Counted from the first letter of the stretch, positions 1 to 7,267 are shown. The stretch is 64,000 bases of DNA from Gillisella terrae (GCF_004801395.1 NZ_SSOA01000001.1:248001-312000); one strand, 5' to 3'. The notes: generated by a model from the letters alone, not told the origin. Program-made: numbers and translations.

Positions 1-648
1 CAGGTTGAGGATCAACTTGTTATCGGGCGTCGGCTTGATCTCGGCAATCACGGCGTTGCAGATGTCGAGCGCCACGTCCAGCTCGGTGCCGGTGAAGCTT
101 TCCGGCGAATATTCAAAACGATAGCCGCCGCCCGCCTTGGTGGCCATGTCGATGATCATCTTGGCGGCATCCACGGCGATTTGCTTGATGCCATGCACAT
201 CCTTGCCAAACACCACGCGGCGCTGCAATTCAGAGGTCGAATTGTAGAAATGGATGATCGGCTTGTTCGCGCCTTCCAAGGCTTCAAACGTGCGGGTGAT
301 CAACTCGGGGCGGCATTGCACCAGCACCTGCAAGGACACGTCATCCGGCACATTGCCTTGCTCGACACACCAGCGGGCAAAGTCAAAATCGGTCTGGGAG
401 GCAGACGGAAAGCCAATTTCGATTTCCTTGAAACCCATTTCCAGCAACAGCTGGAACATGCGGGCTTTGCGATCATGCCCCATGGGGTTGACCAGCGATT
501 GATTGCCATCACGCAAATCGACCGAGCACCAGATGGGGGCCTTGGTGATGGTTTTCGATGGCCAGGTGCGATCCGGAATATTGATCTGCGGGTAAGGGCG
601 ATATTTTTCTGAGGCGTCTGGCATGCCTTTTTGGGTGGATTTCAACAT
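1..648 (-). CDS. leuA: 2-isopropylmalate synthase, N-terminal part (runs off left edge)
   Basis: First committed enzyme of leucine synthesis, condensing acetyl-CoA with 2-oxoisovalerate. The reading frame is open from the window edge to an ATG at 648 (MLKSTQKGMPDASEKY), giving about 216 N-terminal residues; the C-terminal part lies outside. The stretch APIWCSVDLRDGNQSL carries the DLRDGNQ signature of the DRE-TIM metallolyase fold, followed by MGFKEIEIGFPSAS. The start is preceded by a purine-rich GAGAAGAGAAG. The long form with an N-terminal PQINIPDRTWPSK segment matches the alphaproteobacterial/actinobacterial LeuA type rather than the short enterobacterial one (inference). A leucine-rich leader peptide and hairpin lie upstream (760-909), which suggests attenuation control. 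Confidence 0.93.
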   Translation of the reverse strand, partial: MLKSTQKGMPDASEKYRPYPQINIPDRTWPSKTITKAPIWCSVDLRDGNQSLVNPMGHDRKARMFQLLLEMGFKEIEIGFPSASQTDFDFARWCVEQGNVPDDVSLQVLVQCRPELITRTFEALEGANKPIIHFYNSTSELQRRVVFGKDVHGIKQIAVDAAKMIIDMATKAGGGYRFEYSPESFTGTELDVALDICNAVIAEIKPTPDNKLILNL

Positions 649-759
649 GGTTCTTCTCTTCTCATCCCGAATATGCCCGGCTTATAGCGGCTTGATCGCT
701 GTTTGCGAATGACAAATTCGGCCCCTTAGTGGGTCAATCTTCAAATTTATGGATTTGGT

Positions 760-806
760 GAGGAGCAATCGCCTGAAACGGCTAACCCGGCCGCCGGGCG
801 CTCCTC
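760..806 (-). promoter_or_regulatory. Hairpin of the putative leuA attenuator
   Basis: In the minus-strand RNA GAGGAGC (806-800) can pair with GCTCCTC (766-760), enclosing CCCGG/CCGGG (798-794 with 790-786). The first arm overlaps the leader-peptide stop codon and can alternatively pair, with one wobble, with CTTCTC inside the run of leucine codons. That gives the mutually exclusive pairings expected for attenuation. No stem followed by a clear U-run was found between here and leuA, so whether control is by transcription termination or by translation is open. Confidence 0.5.
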
Positions 807-909
807 AATGGACCCGGCAACCGCGGATAAGGTCGAGAAGAAGAAGCGAGGATAGGGCGCGCGAAGACGCGACGTGGCTGAAATTGCCCCGCGCTACAGT
901 CTTCATCAT
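805..909 (-). CDS. Leucine-rich leader peptide of leuA (candidate LeuL)
   Basis: Short reading frame of 34 codons plus TGA, starting with a double ATG (909 and 906), about 155 nt upstream of leuA on the same strand. The peptide contains six leucines, with four consecutive Leu codons (CTT CTT CTT CTC) followed by GAC CTT (SLLLLDL, residues 21-27). Ribosome stalling at a run of codons for the pathway's end product is the hallmark of attenuator leaders (established for enterobacterial leu operons). The TGA stop overlaps the first arm of a strong hairpin (760-806). The ribosome-binding site is weak. Function is inferred from composition and position only. Confidence 0.7.
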   Translation of the reverse strand: MMKTVARGNFSHVASSRALSSLLLLDLIRGCRVH

Positions 910-977
910 GGAAAAGCCCGATCTGTTCATGGCAAAATGTATACGCAGGCGCATTTGTGCTGGCAAGGGGGCTTTTT

Positions 978-2177
978 TCATTTTGCAAATTTTACGGTGA
1001 GCTTGTTAAGCCCCAGCATGACGATACCGCCAACAAGACCCCAAAATGCGCCCGAAATTCCCAAAAATGAAATGCCCGATGCGGTAACAAGAAAGGTGAT
1101 GGCGGCTGCATTGCGGCTTTCCGGCTCTTTAAACGCCGCGAAAGCCGAGCCGGAAAACGCACTGATCAGCGCGAGCCCCGCCACCGATTTGATCAGAATA
1201 TCGGGCGCGAGTGCGACAAAGGCGGTGACAACGCCGGTTAAAAGACCAAGCACAATATAGGCCATGCCTGCAATGATGGCGGCCCAATAGCGGCGGCTTT
1301 CATCCGTGTGGGCATCTTTGCCCGCGGCCATGGCGGCGGTGACGGCTGCAAGGCAAATGGAGCTGCCACCAAACGGGGCAACAAAGGCTGAAAACAGGCC
1401 GGTCACGGCAAAAAGCGGGCCTGGGGCCGGGCGATAATCATAAACCTTCAAGATCGCAATGCCGGGAATATTTTGCGAGGCCATGGTGACAATAAACAGC
1501 GGCAGGGAGATGGAAATCACGGCGGGCAAGGTGAAGTGCGGCACCACAAAATCTACCGGAGGGGCCAGCGAAGCGCCCAGATTGGCAAAAGCCGATTCGG
1601 GCACATGCACACCAAAAATCAACACCAGAACAAAGGCCGCAAGGGCTGCTGGCACCGCAAAAAGGCGGTTGAATGCGCCGACAATGGCCCAGGTCAGCAG
1701 GATGGGCAGGCCAAACAGCGGATTGAAGGAAATTGCTTGAAAAGGCGCAAAGCACAGACCAATGATGATGCCTGATAGCAATGCATTGGCCAACGCCGAA
1801 GGAATGGTGGCAATCACTTTACCAAGCGGTTTGAACAGGCCCGCGATGATGATCAGCAATGCACAGACCAAAAATGCACCAACGGCTGCGGAAAACCCGC
1901 CCTCAGGCGCGCCAGTGTTGATCAACAGCGCCGCTCCCGGCGTGGACCACGCCACCGAAATTGGCATTTTTGTTTTAAGGCTCACCAAAATGCCGCAGAC
2001 ACCCATGGCAATGGACAGCGCCATCAAGCCGGCTGCCGCCTGCATGTCGGAGGCCCCCACGCCTTTCAATCCTTGCAGCACAATGGCAAACGAACTGGCA
2101 AAGCCCACGAAAGCAACCAGCAGGCCCATAAGCAGGCTTTGTAGGGAAAGATCTTTATGCATGAGGTGGTCCAGCAT
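978..2177 (-). CDS. BenE family transporter (benzoate/proton symporter-like)
   Basis: A 399-residue, very hydrophobic inner-membrane protein with about 11-12 membrane segments. It has features of the benzoate:H+ symporter family (BenE, related to the nucleobase transporters), including ISVAWSTPGAALL near residue 75 and FGGSSICLAAVTAA near residue 270. Real substrate unknown; no benzoate catabolic genes are nearby. It lies 88 bp downstream of doxX on the same strand, so it may be read with the bufferin-type cluster or be independent. An inverted repeat, CCAGCAT (2171-2177) and ATGCTGG (2189-2195), places the first ATG in a stem; an alternative ATG lies at 2162. No convincing ribosome-binding site was seen for either start. 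Confidence 0.85.
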   Translation of the reverse strand: MLDHLMHKDLSLQSLLMGLLVAFVGFASSFAIVLQGLKGVGASDMQAAAGLMALSIAMGVCGILVSLKTKMPISVAWSTPGAALLINTGAPEGGFSAAVGAFLVCALLIIIAGLFKPLGKVIATIPSALANALLSGIIIGLCFAPFQAISFNPLFGLPILLTWAIVGAFNRLFAVPAALAAFVLVLIFGVHVPESAFANLGASLAPPVDFVVPHFTLPAVISISLPLFIVTMASQNIPGIAILKVYDYRPAPGPLFAVTGLFSAFVAPFGGSSICLAAVTAAMAAGKDAHTDESRRYWAAIIAGMAYIVLGLLTGVVTAFVALAPDILIKSVAGLALISAFSGSAFAAFKEPESRNAAAITFLVTASGISFLGISGAFWGLVGGIVMLGLNKLTVKFAK

Positions 2178-2265
2178 GGAGGGTTGTGATGCTGGAACAA
2201 CAGATTTTTAGGATAGGTGCAAGGTCAGTTGTACTGAAAACCGGTACGCTTTGCCTGTTGCTTCA

Positions 2266-2703
2266 TCAATTTGATCGTTTCCGCAGCAGGTGATCGATGG
2301 AGAAAATCCCCGGACCATGAGCCATGATGATCAAAAGACAGGCAGCCCATGTACCGTGGGTGGGCCATGCATCGGGATAGACGAAGATTTCGATCACCAG
2401 CGTCATGCCCAAAAGAGCAAGGGCTGAGAGGCGGCTGGCAAGGCCAATCACCAGCAGAATCGGGAATAAATGCTCGGCAATGGCAGCCAGATGGGCGGCA
2501 AGCCAAGGGTCAACCAGCGGTACTTTGTATTCATTTTCAAAGAGGTAAACGGCGGTGTCGGTGACGTGAAAGCCATCGACTTTGGTTTGGCCAGAGCGCC
2601 AGAAGGTACCCGCGATCGACAGGCGGGCAATCAGCGAGACAAGATCAAGCGGAATGCGGCTGAAAAGGCCAGTGAAACGGTTGGCCAGTGAGGGTGACTG
2701 CAT
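2266..2703 (-). CDS. DoxX family membrane protein
   Basis: A 145-residue protein with four predicted membrane helices. It matches the DoxX family in size and in motifs such as LIARLSIAGTFWRSGQTK near the N-terminus and LFPILLVIGLASRLSALALL in the middle. It starts 11 bp after the stop of the DUF2063 gene, with AAGGAAG upstream of the ATG, so it is almost certainly co-transcribed as the last clear member of the bufA-bufB-bufC cluster. DoxX proteins often accompany DUF2282/DUF692/DUF2063 genes in proteobacteria (established association). Their biochemical role there is unknown; a redox or membrane-anchoring function is only conjecture. Confidence 0.88.
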   Translation of the reverse strand: MQSPSLANRFTGLFSRIPLDLVSLIARLSIAGTFWRSGQTKVDGFHVTDTAVYLFENEYKVPLVDPWLAAHLAAIAEHLFPILLVIGLASRLSALALLGMTLVIEIFVYPDAWPTHGTWAACLLIIMAHGPGIFSIDHLLRKRSN

Positions 2704-2714
2704 GACACGCTTCC

Positions 2715-3470
2715 TTATAGAATGGTCGTAAAGGCACCGCTTTGCAGCGCGCCGGTGAGATTGGCGGTGAGATCGAAGGCCTCTGTCTCGGCCATGGCGA
2801 TATTGACAGCCTCGCCAAGGGCGGCACCTTGCGCCAGCGCCAGCAGAAAACCTGCACCGCCGGGGGGAAGCCGATGCACCTCAACCGTCATCTGCGGGCG
2901 CAAGATCAGTGCATCTTCGCCCTGCCAGTCATCAATCGGGCAAAGTTCTGCTTCGCCGGCGTTCATGGCCCAGATGGTCACAACCGGGTGGATGGAGCGG
3001 ATCACGGCAAAGGATGGATGCGGTGAAAACCGCACATCCGCCAATGTCTCCGGGGCAATGGCGGCAAGAGAGCCGGGGTCCAGCGGGGCCTGATCGGCAG
3101 CGTGGTAGGCGCGGCTGCGGGCCGCCTCCAGCCGCATCACGTCTGGCAGATAGCTGAGTTCTTTGGCGGGTTCAAAACCCGCGACAAAATCGGGAAAATC
3201 ATCACCATAGGTGAGCAGCAAGGGCGAGCGCGGCGGATGAGCATCGATGAACGCCTGCGCCATGGCAGCAAAAAAGTCTCTGCCCACAATGGCCTCACAG
3301 GCTGGAAAGCGTGATGCCAACGCGCCGCGCAGGCTGGCGGAGACATTGTTGCGATAGACTTTGAAGCGGCGTTCGGGTGCTGCGCTGTTCCATGCCGCCA
3401 CGCCATCTGGCACGGGCAGGGAGATGTCGTTCAGGGCGGCGGCGAAGTTGTTTTGGGTGATGTGGGACAT
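2715..3470 (-). CDS. bufC: DUF2063 protein (HvfC/BufC), partner of the DUF692 oxidase
   Basis: A 251-residue protein with the N-terminal helical DNA-binding-like DUF2063 domain; motifs RFKVYRNNVSASLRGALASRFP and FPDFVAGF are diagnostic. Proteins of this family act as partners of DUF692 (MNIO) enzymes, presenting the precursor peptide (established for related RiPP systems). The ATG has GAGGTTGCC in front and lies 7 bp after the stop of the DUF692 gene, so the two are translationally close. The C-terminal part (about residues 100-250) resembles the RRE-like region of the family, but this was not tested. The symbol follows the bufferin nomenclature; HvfC is the older name. Confidence 0.88.
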   Translation of the reverse strand: MSHITQNNFAAALNDISLPVPDGVAAWNSAAPERRFKVYRNNVSASLRGALASRFPACEAIVGRDFFAAMAQAFIDAHPPRSPLLLTYGDDFPDFVAGFEPAKELSYLPDVMRLEAARSRAYHAADQAPLDPGSLAAIAPETLADVRFSPHPSFAVIRSIHPVVTIWAMNAGEAELCPIDDWQGEDALILRPQMTVEVHRLPPGGAGFLLALAQGAALGEAVNIAMAETEAFDLTANLTGALQSGAFTTIL

Positions 3471-3477
3471 GGCAACC

Positions 3478-4332
3478 TCACGCAGCCCGGCTTTGAGCCG
3501 CTTGGTTCAGAAGCGCCTGAGCGGATTGCGCTTCAAGGCGCAAGGTTGGCCAGTCCGGCACGTCATTGTCCCACTCAATCAGGGTGGCAACCGGGCCGGT
3601 GCGGGCCAAAACCTCTTCATAAAGCGCCCAGACCGGGTCTTTCACCGGCGTGTCGTGGCTGTCGATCAACAAGGGGGCACCGTGATCATCGACGGTTTCG
3701 GAATGGCCGCTCAGGTGAATTTCGCGCACATGACCGAGCGGAAACCGTGCCAGATAGCTGCGCGGATCAAGCTGGTGATTGGTGGAGGCGACAAACACAT
3801 TGTTGACATCCAAAAGCAGTCCGCAGCCGGTGCGTGCCACCAGTTCAGTCAGAAAATCCACTTCCTCCAGCGTGCTCTCGGTGAAGGTGATGTAGGTTGC
3901 CGGATTTTCCAGCAGCATTTGCCGCTTTAAGCTGTTTTGCACCTGATCGATGTGGCTGGCCACATGGTTCAGCGTTTCTGGCGTATAGGGCAGGGGCAGA
4001 AGATCGTTGAGAAACACCGTGTCGTGCGAGGACCATGCCAAGTGCTCGGAAAAGCTTTCCGGTTCATAGCGATCACACAGGTTTTTCAGGCGGGCGAGGT
4101 GGTCTTGATCCAGCGGCTGCATGGAGCCAATGGAAAGGCCTACACCGTGAATGGAGAGCGCATAATCCTCGCGCAGTTTGGAGAGTTGTGCATGCGGCGG
4201 GCCACCGGCCCCCATATAGTTTTCGGCATGGACCTCGAAAAAGCCCAGTGGCTGCGGCGCATCAATGATGCTGCGAAAATGCTCCGGCTTGAAGCCGACG
4301 CCTGCATGTTTGGGAAGCTGGCTTGGTTTCAT
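3478..4332 (-). CDS. bufB: DUF692 multinuclear non-heme iron oxidase (MNIO; BufB/HvfB)
   Basis: A 284-residue TIM-barrel enzyme of the MbnB/DUF692 family, which uses a multi-iron centre to convert peptide cysteines to heterocycles (oxazolones or thiooxazoles, depending on the system). Likely metal ligands are visible in order: [10 protein letters not shown] (E, H), [11 protein letters not shown] (H), FSEHLAW (H), LLENPATY (E), LLLDVNN (D), IHLSGH (H), IDSHDTPV (D/H) and LIEWDND (E). Every expected ligand block is present, so the enzyme looks intact. It sits between the precursor genes and its DUF2063 partner. A strong hairpin separates it from the precursor gene upstream, probably lowering its expression relative to the peptides. 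Confidence 0.9.
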   Translation of the reverse strand: MKPSQLPKHAGVGFKPEHFRSIIDAPQPLGFFEVHAENYMGAGGPPHAQLSKLREDYALSIHGVGLSIGSMQPLDQDHLARLKNLCDRYEPESFSEHLAWSSHDTVFLNDLLPLPYTPETLNHVASHIDQVQNSLKRQMLLENPATYITFTESTLEEVDFLTELVARTGCGLLLDVNNVFVASTNHQLDPRSYLARFPLGHVREIHLSGHSETVDDHGAPLLIDSHDTPVKDPVWALYEEVLARTGPVATLIEWDNDVPDWPTLRLEAQSAQALLNQAAQSRAA

Positions 4333-4375
4333 GGTGTCTTACACCTTATGTTGCGGGCGTTGTCTGATGTTTTTC

Positions 4376-4415
4376 GAAAACAGAGTGGCGGAAGGCGTTC
4401 CGCCACTCTGTTTTC
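4376..4415 (-). terminator. Hairpin between bufferin-type precursor genes and bufB
   Basis: Perfect inverted repeat with 18-bp arms (GAAAACAGAGTGGCGGAA and its complement) and a 4-base loop. It lies in the 90 bp between the second precursor gene and bufB. A partial intrinsic terminator here would make the peptide mRNA more abundant than the mRNA for the modifying enzymes, a common arrangement in RiPP clusters (inference). Confidence 0.75.
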
Positions 4416-4422
4416 TGTGGGG

Positions 4423-4701
4423 TTAAGCGGGGGCGGGGCCTTGGGTGAGCGAGCCATGACCGTTCGGCGTCTTCATGGTTTCGCAAGAGCCCGCAGGCAC
4501 CAGCTTCCATGCATTCTGCTGATAGTCGATCTTGGATGTTCCGGCGCAGGTGGTGCCAGGGCCTGCGGCGCAATCATTCTGGCCTTTCATGGCAATGCCG
4601 TAGCATTTTTCTTTCGTGTCAGCGGCTTGTGCTGGCAGCGTGCCAACCACTGCGAGAGCGGCACCGAGCGAGGCGGCAAGAAGGGCGTGGTTTTTTGTCA
4701 T
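4423..4701 (-). CDS. bufA: DUF2282 bufferin-type precursor peptide (copy distal to the promoter)
   Basis: A 92-residue secreted peptide: a signal sequence (residues about 1-26, ending PAQA/A), then a core with four cysteines in [25 protein letters not shown] and AGSCETM. This is the DUF2282 pattern of bufferins, periplasmic metal-binding RiPPs whose core cysteines are modified by DUF692/DUF2063 enzymes (established for Caulobacter). The DYQ...KLVPAGSC...MKTPNGHG tail is typical. It is separated by 27 bp from its paralog upstream and has no clear promoter of its own. Modification and metal binding are inferred. Confidence 0.88.
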   Translation of the reverse strand: MTKNHALLAASLGAALAVVGTLPAQAADTKEKCYGIAMKGQNDCAAGPGTTCAGTSKIDYQQNAWKLVPAGSCETMKTPNGHGSLTQGPAPA

Positions 4702-4728
4702 GGGTCGTCTCCGTGTTGGGCTTAAGCG

Positions 4729-5004
4729 TTACATGGACTTCAACATGCCATGGCCATGCGGCGTCTTCATTGAGACGCAAGAGCCGGTGGGTACCAGCTT
4801 GAACGAAGACTTGTCGTAATCCATGGTGGATTTGCCAGCGCAGTCGTGCTTGCCAGCGGCGCAATCATTCTGGCCTTTGAGGGCAACGCCATAGCATTTT
4901 TCTTTGCCAGTCATGTCGGCGGCATTGGCGGCGGGCACAGACACAGTGGCGAGGGCAGATGCAAGCGAGCTGGCAAGAGCAAGGGTTTTGATAGAAGTGT
5001 TCAT
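4729..5004 (-). CDS. bufA: DUF2282 bufferin-type precursor peptide (promoter-proximal copy)
   Basis: A 91-residue paralog of the neighbouring precursor. The ATG at 5004 is chosen because GAGGAG lies 8 bases upstream; the longer in-frame extension has no such site and would hide the signal peptide. Signal sequence about residues 1-29 (PAANAA/D); core cysteines occur in [25 protein letters not shown] and TGSCVSM. The segment between cysteines 2 and 3 is one residue shorter than in the other copy (AAGKHDC against AAGPGTTC). First gene after an ECF-type promoter at 5050-5076, leaving a 5' leader of about 40 nt. Probable copper or other metal chelation in the periplasm (inference from family). Confidence 0.88.
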   Translation of the reverse strand: MNTSIKTLALASSLASALATVSVPAANAADMTGKEKCYGVALKGQNDCAAGKHDCAGKSTMDYDKSSFKLVPTGSCVSMKTPHGHGMLKSM

Positions 5005-5049
5005 GGTGGTCTCCTCAGATGGTTGCCATGATTGGCTGACATGAGAGGC

Positions 5050-5076
5050 TACGGATGCGCTTTGGGTAATGTTACA
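5050..5076 (-). promoter_or_regulatory. ECF sigma (SigF-like) promoter of the bufferin-type operon
   Basis: On the minus strand TGTAAC (5076-5071), a 17-base spacer and CGTA (5053-5050). The same -35, spacer length and -10 occur facing the other way in front of the sigma gene (5162-5188). The TGTAAC half and CGT-type -10 are typical of ECF sigma promoters. Two exact matches within one 190-bp divergent region make chance unlikely. Confidence 0.72.
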
Positions 5077-5161
5077 GAGCGGGAGAAATTTTTTATCGAA
5101 TCTGTGCAAATATGATGAAGCGGCATGCCAATACATTTTATTGATAGAATTGCAGACCGTC

Positions 5162-5188
5162 TGTAACAAATCCCCTCCAGCCAACGTA
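5162..5188 (+). promoter_or_regulatory. ECF sigma (SigF-like) autoregulatory promoter
   Basis: TGTAAC (5162-5167), 17 bases, CGTA (5185-5188), identical in plan to the promoter reading toward the precursor genes. Transcription would begin around 5193-5197, almost on top of the annotated GTG start of the sigma gene, so the message would be leaderless or nearly so. Confidence 0.68.
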
Positions 5189-5196
5189 TAGGGTGC

Positions 5197-5757
5197 GTGG
5201 TGAAGCAGTCAGAACGCGAAGATGAATGGGCAGAATGGATGCGCGCGGCCATTGCAGGCGACGCTCAAGCCTATCATCGTTTCCTGATGTCCGTAACGCC
5301 CCATTTACGCGCCATGGCAAGGCGACGCTGTGATCAGTTTGGCGCGCCAAAGGGCGATGCGGAAGATGTGGTGCAGGAAGTGCTGCTGGCCATTCACCTC
5401 AAGCGTGGCACGTGGGATTCCAAACGGCCCATTGGCCCTTGGCTCACGGTGATTGTGCGCAACAAGCTGATTGACAGTTTGCGCAAGCGCGGTCGCCACG
5501 TGCATGTGCCGATTGAGGATGTGATTGCAACGCTGGAAGCAGACGAGCAAACCGATGCCACCGAGCGAATGGATACGGAAGCCCTGCTGGAGCGGCTGAA
5601 AGACCCGCAGCGGGATATTGTTCGCTCCATCTCTTTGCATGGTGCTGGCATTCGCGAAACAGCGGAAAGATTGAAGATGAGCGAAGGATCTGTGCGGGTG
5701 GCGCTGCACAGGGCGCTGAAGGCCCTGGCGGCGATGTATCGGAGTGAAGCACAATGA
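5197..5757 (+). CDS. sigF: ECF RNA polymerase sigma factor (SigF-like)
   Basis: A 186-residue sigma factor. Region 2 is seen in [17 protein letters not shown] and [20 protein letters not shown] (residues about 55-107), and region 4 with its helix-turn-helix in [27 protein letters not shown] (residues about 152-178). The start is uncertain: GTG at 5197 or 5200 gives a family-like N-terminus but lies at the predicted transcription start; ATG at 5239 is an alternative. The stop overlaps the next gene by 4 bp (ATGA), a typical sigma/anti-sigma coupling. The neighbours (DUF1109 anti-sigma, DUF2282/692/2063/DoxX) match the Caulobacter SigF-NrsF locus, which responds to heavy metals; the assignment is by context and motif. 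Confidence 0.88.
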   Translation: MVKQSEREDEWAEWMRAAIAGDAQAYHRFLMSVTPHLRAMARRRCDQFGAPKGDAEDVVQEVLLAIHLKRGTWDSKRPIGPWLTVIVRNKLIDSLRKRGRHVHVPIEDVIATLEADEQTDATERMDTEALLERLKDPQRDIVRSISLHGAGIRETAERLKMSEGSVRVALHRALKALAAMYRSEAQ

Positions 5758-6389
5758 AGACAGATGAGCTGATCAGCCTTTTGGCACAGGATGCCCCGGT
5801 GCGCTTTTCATTGAGCAAGCGGATGGCATGGGCGCTTGTGGTGGGCGTTGTTGTGTCTGGTGTTCTGTTGATCTCCACCGTGGGGTTGCGGCATAATCTG
5901 GAAAGTGCTGTGGAAACGGCGCGGGTGGCCTTCAAAATTGTTGAGACCTTTCTTTTGGCGCTGACGGCAAGCTGCCTTGTGTTTCGCATTGGCAAGCCCG
6001 ATCTCGGCCTTCGTCCCTTGGCGCTGTGCCTGCTGATGCCGCTGTTTTTGCTGGTGGCGGCTGTTGCAATTGAGCTGACCGTGCTGCCAAAGCCGCTTTG
6101 GGCACCCAGTTTAATCGGCTCTCACGCCGCGTTTTGCGTGTTTTTCATTCCGGTTTTGTCACTTGTGCCACTGATTGGTTTTTTGAAAGCCTTGCAAAGT
6201 GGCGCGCCCGAAAATCCGGGTCTGGCCGGGGCATCGGCTGGCCTTGCAGCCAGCGGCATTGCGGCCGCGCTCTATGCATGGCATTGCCCGGATGATAGCC
6301 CGCTGTTTTTGGCCACATGGTATGGGCTGGCGATTGTGCTGGTCACCGCGGTTGGCTTTTTTGCGGGTCGGAAAATCTTGCGCTGGTAG
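5754..6389 (+). CDS. nrsF: DUF1109 membrane anti-sigma factor (NrsF-like)
   Basis: A 211-residue protein with six predicted membrane helices and a short cytoplasmic N-terminus ([16 protein letters not shown]), the plan of the NrsF family that holds its sigma factor at the membrane. Two cysteines in conserved positions, C128 (HAAFC) and C178 (WHCPDD), correspond to the pair reported, as I recall, to be needed for metal response in Caulobacter NrsF; two others (C74, C92) lie in membrane segments. Overlaps the sigma gene by 4 bp. A strong bidirectional terminator follows. The metal-sensing role is inferred. Confidence 0.87.
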   Translation: MKTDELISLLAQDAPVRFSLSKRMAWALVVGVVVSGVLLISTVGLRHNLESAVETARVAFKIVETFLLALTASCLVFRIGKPDLGLRPLALCLLMPLFLLVAAVAIELTVLPKPLWAPSLIGSHAAFCVFFIPVLSLVPLIGFLKALQSGAPENPGLAGASAGLAASGIAAALYAWHCPDDSPLFLATWYGLAIVLVTAVGFFAGRKILRW

Positions 6390-6392
6390 TGA

Positions 6393-6426
6393 AAAAGCCC
6401 GCCTGTTTCGCAACAGGCGGGCTTTT
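6393..6426. terminator. Bidirectional terminator between nrsF and clpP
   Basis: Perfect 15-bp inverted repeat (AAAAGCCCGCCTGTT) with a TCGC loop, bounded by A-runs and T-runs on both sides. It serves the convergent nrsF (+) and clpP (-) transcripts. Confidence 0.9.
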
Positions 6427-6437
6427 AAAATATGTTC

Positions 6438-6467
6438 TCAGCCTCAGCCTCAGCCTCAGCCTCAGCC
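6438..6467 (-). repeat. Five tandem GGCTGA hexamers at the clpP stop codon
   Basis: On the minus strand the last Gly codon and stop of clpP (GGC TGA) are followed by four more copies of GGCTGA in the same phase, giving five successive in-frame TGA codons. A change in copy number by slippage would leave the protein unchanged. Confidence 0.85.
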
Positions 6468-7046
6468 GATGTCAGACTGGCTTTCAACAATGCGAGACAC
6501 CAGACCATAATCCTTGGCTTCTTCAGCCGAGAGCCAATAATCGCGGTCAATGTCCTTGCCGATCTTTTCTTCCGACTGGCCGGTGGCCTTGGAGAAGATC
6601 TTGATCAGGCGCTTGTTCATCTTGATGATTTCATTGGCCTGGATTTCGATATCGGAAGCCATGCCGCGTGTGCCGCCCGAGGGTTGGTGCAGCAAAAAGC
6701 GGGTGTTGGGCAGGCAAAGGCGCTGCTCTTTTGGCACGGAGACGTAAATCAATGCGCCAGCAGACGCTACCCAGCCGGTACCGATGATCCACACCTTCGG
6801 CTTGATGAACTTGATCATGTCATGAATCGAATCGCCCGATTCAACGTGACCGCCGGGGGAATTCACGTAAACGCGAATGTCCTCGTCGCTGGCAGCCGCC
6901 AAGGCCACCAATTGGGTGCAGACCTTTTGCGCCAGTTCCATGGTGATGCCACCATAGATGAAGATCGAACGCGACTTGAAAAGATTCGCTTCCGTTTCCT
7001 TGCCGAGAGGCAGTTCCTTGCTCTTGTCGTCGTCTTCTTCGTTCAT
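6462..7046 (-). CDS. clpP: ATP-dependent Clp protease proteolytic subunit (ClpP paralog)
   Basis: A 194-residue serine protease subunit. The ATG at 7046 ([12 protein letters not shown]) is preferred because GAGGAA lies 7 bases upstream. The catalytic Ser is in VASAGALIY (where canonical ClpP has AASMGA), the His in [10 protein letters not shown] and the Asp in [12 protein letters not shown], so the triad is complete. The acidic N-terminus replaces the usual propeptide. Several rhizobia carry more than one clpP (established); this divergent one stands alone without clpX or clpA beside it. A ClpS adaptor is encoded elsewhere in the window (42298). The specific ATPase partner is unknown. Confidence 0.88.
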   Translation of the reverse strand: MNEEDDDKSKELPLGKETEANLFKSRSIFIYGGITMELAQKVCTQLVALAAASDEDIRVYVNSPGGHVESGDSIHDMIKFIKPKVWIIGTGWVASAGALIYVSVPKEQRLCLPNTRFLLHQPSGGTRGMASDIEIQANEIIKMNKRLIKIFSKATGQSEEKIGKDIDRDYWLSAEEAKDYGLVSRIVESQSDIG

Positions 7047-7267
7047 TCGGCAATTCCTCATTTGCGTTTTTCTTAACCGCGCATTGTGCGCCGTGACCAA
7101 TATATGGTGCAGAAGGCTCCGCTATACCACCTATGTCTTTTGCATAATTTTTTCCTTAACCGGTTTCTATGCCGATCATGGAAAAGCATTATGCATTTAT
7201 GCTTCTCAAGGCTTAAAACAATGTGTGAAAAAGACAAGCACATTACCGGATTCTTTAAACCGGAATC

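Noticed and set aside
4702-4733. TGTAAC at the end of the first precursor gene as an ECF promoter for the second
   Set aside because: The hexamer spans the stop codon and no CGTA-like -10 occurs at 17 bases; co-transcription explains the second copy.
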